From NCBI RefSeq assembly GCF_040802235.1, contig NC_133157.1, positions 35,864,501-35,928,500 on the forward strand: a stretch of DNA of 64,000 nt, given 5' to 3'. Origin of the DNA: Manis javanica. Taxonomy: Eukaryota; Chordata; Mammalia; Pholidota; Manidae. The notes beneath the pieces were generated by a model. The model saw nothing but the letters and a program-made list of their open reading frames with translations. It was not told the origin of the DNA and ran no database searches. Numbering within the stretch: the stretch's first letter is position 1; every line of letters begins with the position of its first letter. Below are positions 60,890-64,000 of the stretch, piece by piece. The position numbers and the translations under genes were made by a program.

Positions 60890-63300
60890 TGGGGAGGTAG
60901 GAACCTGTGGAGGACCATGGGAAGGACCTGCTCCACCTAAGTCAGGATGTGTGCTCATTAACCTCGGCTCCCCACTGGATGCTGCTGTGATCTTTCTGAG
61001 TCACGTTCCCTTCATTCTGGGCCTCCCTCTTGCCTCCTTATGCTGTGGCTCTCTGCCACCTCCCACTGTGCAGGAAGGATGTGCCTGTCCCAAGACCTCC
61101 TATGATCTTTGGGATGCTTTAGGGAAACACCTGGACGGTGCTGGCTCAGCAGGCCTGGGCCTGTGCTTCCTTGCTCTGGAGGCCACAGCAGGGACTGGGT
61201 CCCCATCCCTTAGGCACAGAAGCACATCCCTTAGGCACAGAGGAGGGGCACATTCGTGCTGCTTCCCATCCTGGCTTTTCTGCATCCTGCTAATAGTGGA
61301 CACACAGTGCTGGGGTCCTATCAGATGAAGAGAGTCCTGCCACCCCCTCCTGGTTTGATGTGATGTGAGTCATCCTGTATATCCCTAGGAATCAGGGTGA
61401 GGGTGTTCCACAGCCCCCATACCACATACATGCATCAAACAGCACTTCCAGCTCTTTCTCCAGCTCTTGGCTCCTCTGTGGTAGGTCAAAAAGTGGGAAT
61501 GCAGAGGTGCCACCTTCTGAGAGATACGAGGTGACCCAAACCAAGGTCCATCCTCTGTGTTACAAACTCATGGCAGCGTCTTTGTCTTTCTGCCTCCTAG
61601 TTCTCTGTTCCCACTCTCAAACCTCCCTGGTCACTGGCTGAACACTGGGATGCCACATGTGCCTTGTATCTGTGTTTCAAGCCTCATGCTCCATACATCT
61701 AGATTTTCTATGCAATCTCTCCCACTTGGGTCTCTCAGTTGGACACCCAATTCTTATGCATTAATAGTAATTTTCCACAGTAACTTCCATAATCCATCTC
61801 TACCTCCAGCTTATAGTTTTGGTTCTTCAGATTCCTCTTACATCTCCCAACCGTGGTCCCTTCCCAGCTCTATACCCTTTTGGGTGTAGAAATATTTCTT
61901 CTAAGCCACAAAGTCCTTCCACATTAATGCTATCTTCTCTCTCCGTAACAAAAGTAAACTGTGCTTTTAGTCAAGGCCATCCACTTGACCTGGGCATTTG
62001 CTCCCATCCGCTCACCTCTACACCACCACATTGCTCCAACAATTCCTCCATGCTTTCCTTTACCATCAGTTTATCCCTCCTGACTGCATCAGTTCCATCA
62101 ACAGCCAACATGCTATGTCTCTTACCTTAAAAAAACAAACAAACCTTCTCTTGGTTCCACTCCCTCCTACAGCTATTGCTTCATTTTTCTGTGCCTCTGT
62201 GGAACAAACCTTCTTGAAGGTACTGATTACACTGGCTATCAACAATTGCTGTTCTGTTTTCTCTTGAATCCACTCCAGTCATGCCTTCCCTTCCATCATT
62301 CACCAGTGTGTTCTTCTCAAGGCCACAGATGATTTCTGTGTTGCTAAATCTATTGGTCAACTTTGAGTCCTCATCTTCTTTGGCCAATTCATAACTTTTT
62401 ATGCAATTGATCACTTTCTCCTTGCTATATTTTGCTCTCTTGGCTTCTAGTATACCACAGTCTTATGGTTTTCCTCTTTCCTTCCTGGCTACTGGTTCTT
62501 TCTCTTCTCTCTTACTGGTTCCTTTTCTCCCTCCAATTTCTTTACATTGGAATGTCCCAAAACCCAGCCCTTAGATCTCTCCTTCATTTACATTCATTCC
62601 CTTGGTGATCTTATCTGGTCTCACAGTTTTATATACATCAATTAATCAATCAGTCAGTCATCTGTAGGCAGCACCCTTCCTGAGGCCCCTCAAGCTTAGT
62701 GTTGAGAATAGACTTTTGGGACGTATAGTGTCAGGAAGAATAGGAGGGATTTGTTATACTAATGCAATAATCTTAGTAGCAGAGGAAGTAAGAAGTGGTC
62801 ATATTCTGGATTTACTATGAAGATAGAGACAATAGGCTTAGTGATAGATTGGTTGTGGACTCTTGGACATAACATCAAGATAATGCCAATGTTCTTGACC
62901 TGAACAACTGATGAGAGAGATGTGGGAAATACTGCAACTGAAGCAAGTTTTGTATGTGTGATTGGGTAATGATGCAAGTGGGGGAATCAGGAGTCTACTT
63001 TTGAGATGAATATTAGACATCCAAGTGTATATTTTGATTACTCAATTTGGGCATGTAAGACTGTATACCCCCTGAGATCATGAGCTCTTTGGAGGCAAGA
63101 GTTATGTCTTGGTGACTGTTGCATCTGGCATAGTTCCTGTCACATAGTAAGTACTCACATATTTTAATTATTGAATGCAAGATGCCTTTCAAGGTCATTT
63201 TTATTGTGGCAGGACCCTATATACTGTAGCACTTATCATACTTATGTAATCATTTATCTGCTTCCTCAGTCCAGACTTTGGATTCAAGTACTATTAAGGT
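60890..63300 (-). repeat. Right arm of the inverted segmental duplication
   Basis: This is the reverse complement of the left arm (16,666-22,850 without its L1). From left to right it holds the unassigned block (60,890-61,660), then L2 in sense (about 61,680-62,640, with TGTGTTGCTAAATCTATTGG and TATGCAATTGATCACTTTC). Next come L2 in antisense (about 62,760-63,060) and the end piece with GGTCATTTTTATTGTGGCAGGACC. It carries no L1 insertion, so it preserves the pre-insertion structure of the arm. Similarity was judged by eye. Confidence 0.85.
61680..63060. mobile_element. L2 pieces in the right duplication arm
   Basis: About 61,680-62,640 is L2-like in sense, including the degraded RT region around 62,290-62,440 whose intact form encodes AFDTVDH (here AATTGATCACTTTCTCCTTGC). 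About 62,820-63,060 is L2-like in antisense (TAGATTGGTTGTGGACTCTT, GAATATTAGACATCCAAGTG). No intact ORF is present. Confidence 0.6.
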
Positions 63301-64000
63301 GTTACTATGAACCAGCCACTATCATAACCCCTGGGGATATGAGACACTACTATAATTATTTGGGAAAGAAAAGATGAGAAACTGAACTATAAGCACAAGC
63401 AGTAAAAAAAAGGGGGGGGGGCAACTTGATGCCAAAATTAGAGCTCAGTGACTGACTTAATGTATGGTTTAAGCAAAAAAACAGATGTACAGTGATACCA
63501 TTTTCTGACGTTGTGAGACAGTTTGGTGGAGTGGAGGTTGTTTGGAGATTCTGAATCAATATGCATTGTCTTTGGAGCAAGATGAAGCCTCTCTTCATGG
63601 CTATTGGCTGTACAGTTGTAGCTCAGAGGGAAGATTAGAGCAGAGAAGTGGTTTTGGGAATCATGAGTACACTAATAATAAGGTTTTGGGGATGGATGTA
63701 GTTGTCAAACTTTCCCAGATGAAGAAACTGGGGCTCATAAGTGTTAAGTAACTTGTCCAGTGTCAGAATTGGGATTCTAACTCTGATGAATTTTTCCACA
63801 TTCCATCCTTGTGACTTTGACCTTAAAATGTGCATCCACTCCAAGGGTCACACATTTGTCCTGAAAATTGTAAAAACACATGCTCAAGAATTTTGTAATG
63901 TTTTCCTTGTGTTGTAGCTTTGCTGCCCTTTGTTCATGTTTACCATCTTCCTTTGAAATTGCTCTCTAGCCAGAAGGTTCCCTCCAAAGTGAAAGGAACT
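63301..64000. other. End of window: MIR-like remnant and an A8G10 run
   Basis: About 63,705-63,790 reads as antisense MIR (AGATGAAGAAACTGGGGCTCA, AGTAACTTGTCCAGTGTCAG). A homopolymer junction of 8 A then 10 G occurs at 63,404-63,421. No gene is recognised. The sequence does not mirror 15,125-16,660, so the inverted duplication ends at about 63,300. Confidence 0.55.

Overview
This is nuclear DNA from a placental mammal. It is AT-rich and intron-like, has no bacterial-style operons, and is packed with LINE-1, L2, MIR and LTR remnants. The young L1 family (3' UTR with an ACATTATG-type tail and a TCATTAATCTACAATTAC-type antisense end) and a lineage-specific retrocopy near 2.6 kb resemble, from memory, repeats of pangolins. 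That species call is inference. No intact protein-coding gene is visible.

The one real host gene locus is at 7,966-15,125 (+). It is a four-exon pseudogene of the SPATA31F (FAM205) family of testis single-pass membrane proteins, best matching SPATA31F1. Reading-frame phases and GT/AG sites fit at all three introns, and a poly(A) signal is present. The coding frame is destroyed by nonsense codons, a frameshift at the start of exon 4 and an L1 insertion flanked by a 14-bp target duplication.

The second large structure is an inverted segmental duplication. The left arm (16,666-22,850, interrupted by an L1) is the reverse complement of the right arm (60,890-63,300). The arms share the same order of L2 pieces plus a non-L2 block of about 750 bp.

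Most of the remainder is five long copies of one L1 family, all with broken ORFs: 16,834-20,439 (+, internal deletion), about 26,892-31,224 (-, internal deletion), 33,591-39,615 (+, full length), about 43,500-46,925 (+, 5' truncated) and 50,307-56,451 (-, full length). A shorter, diverged L1 piece lies at 56,898-57,901 (-). They have inserted into older L1s, LTRs and L2s, giving nested layers that can be ordered by who interrupts whom. The first 7 kb is a mosaic of old antisense L1 pieces, ERV-type LTR fragments and a local direct duplication. The stretch 57.9-60.9 kb is the longest part with no recognised repeat or gene.
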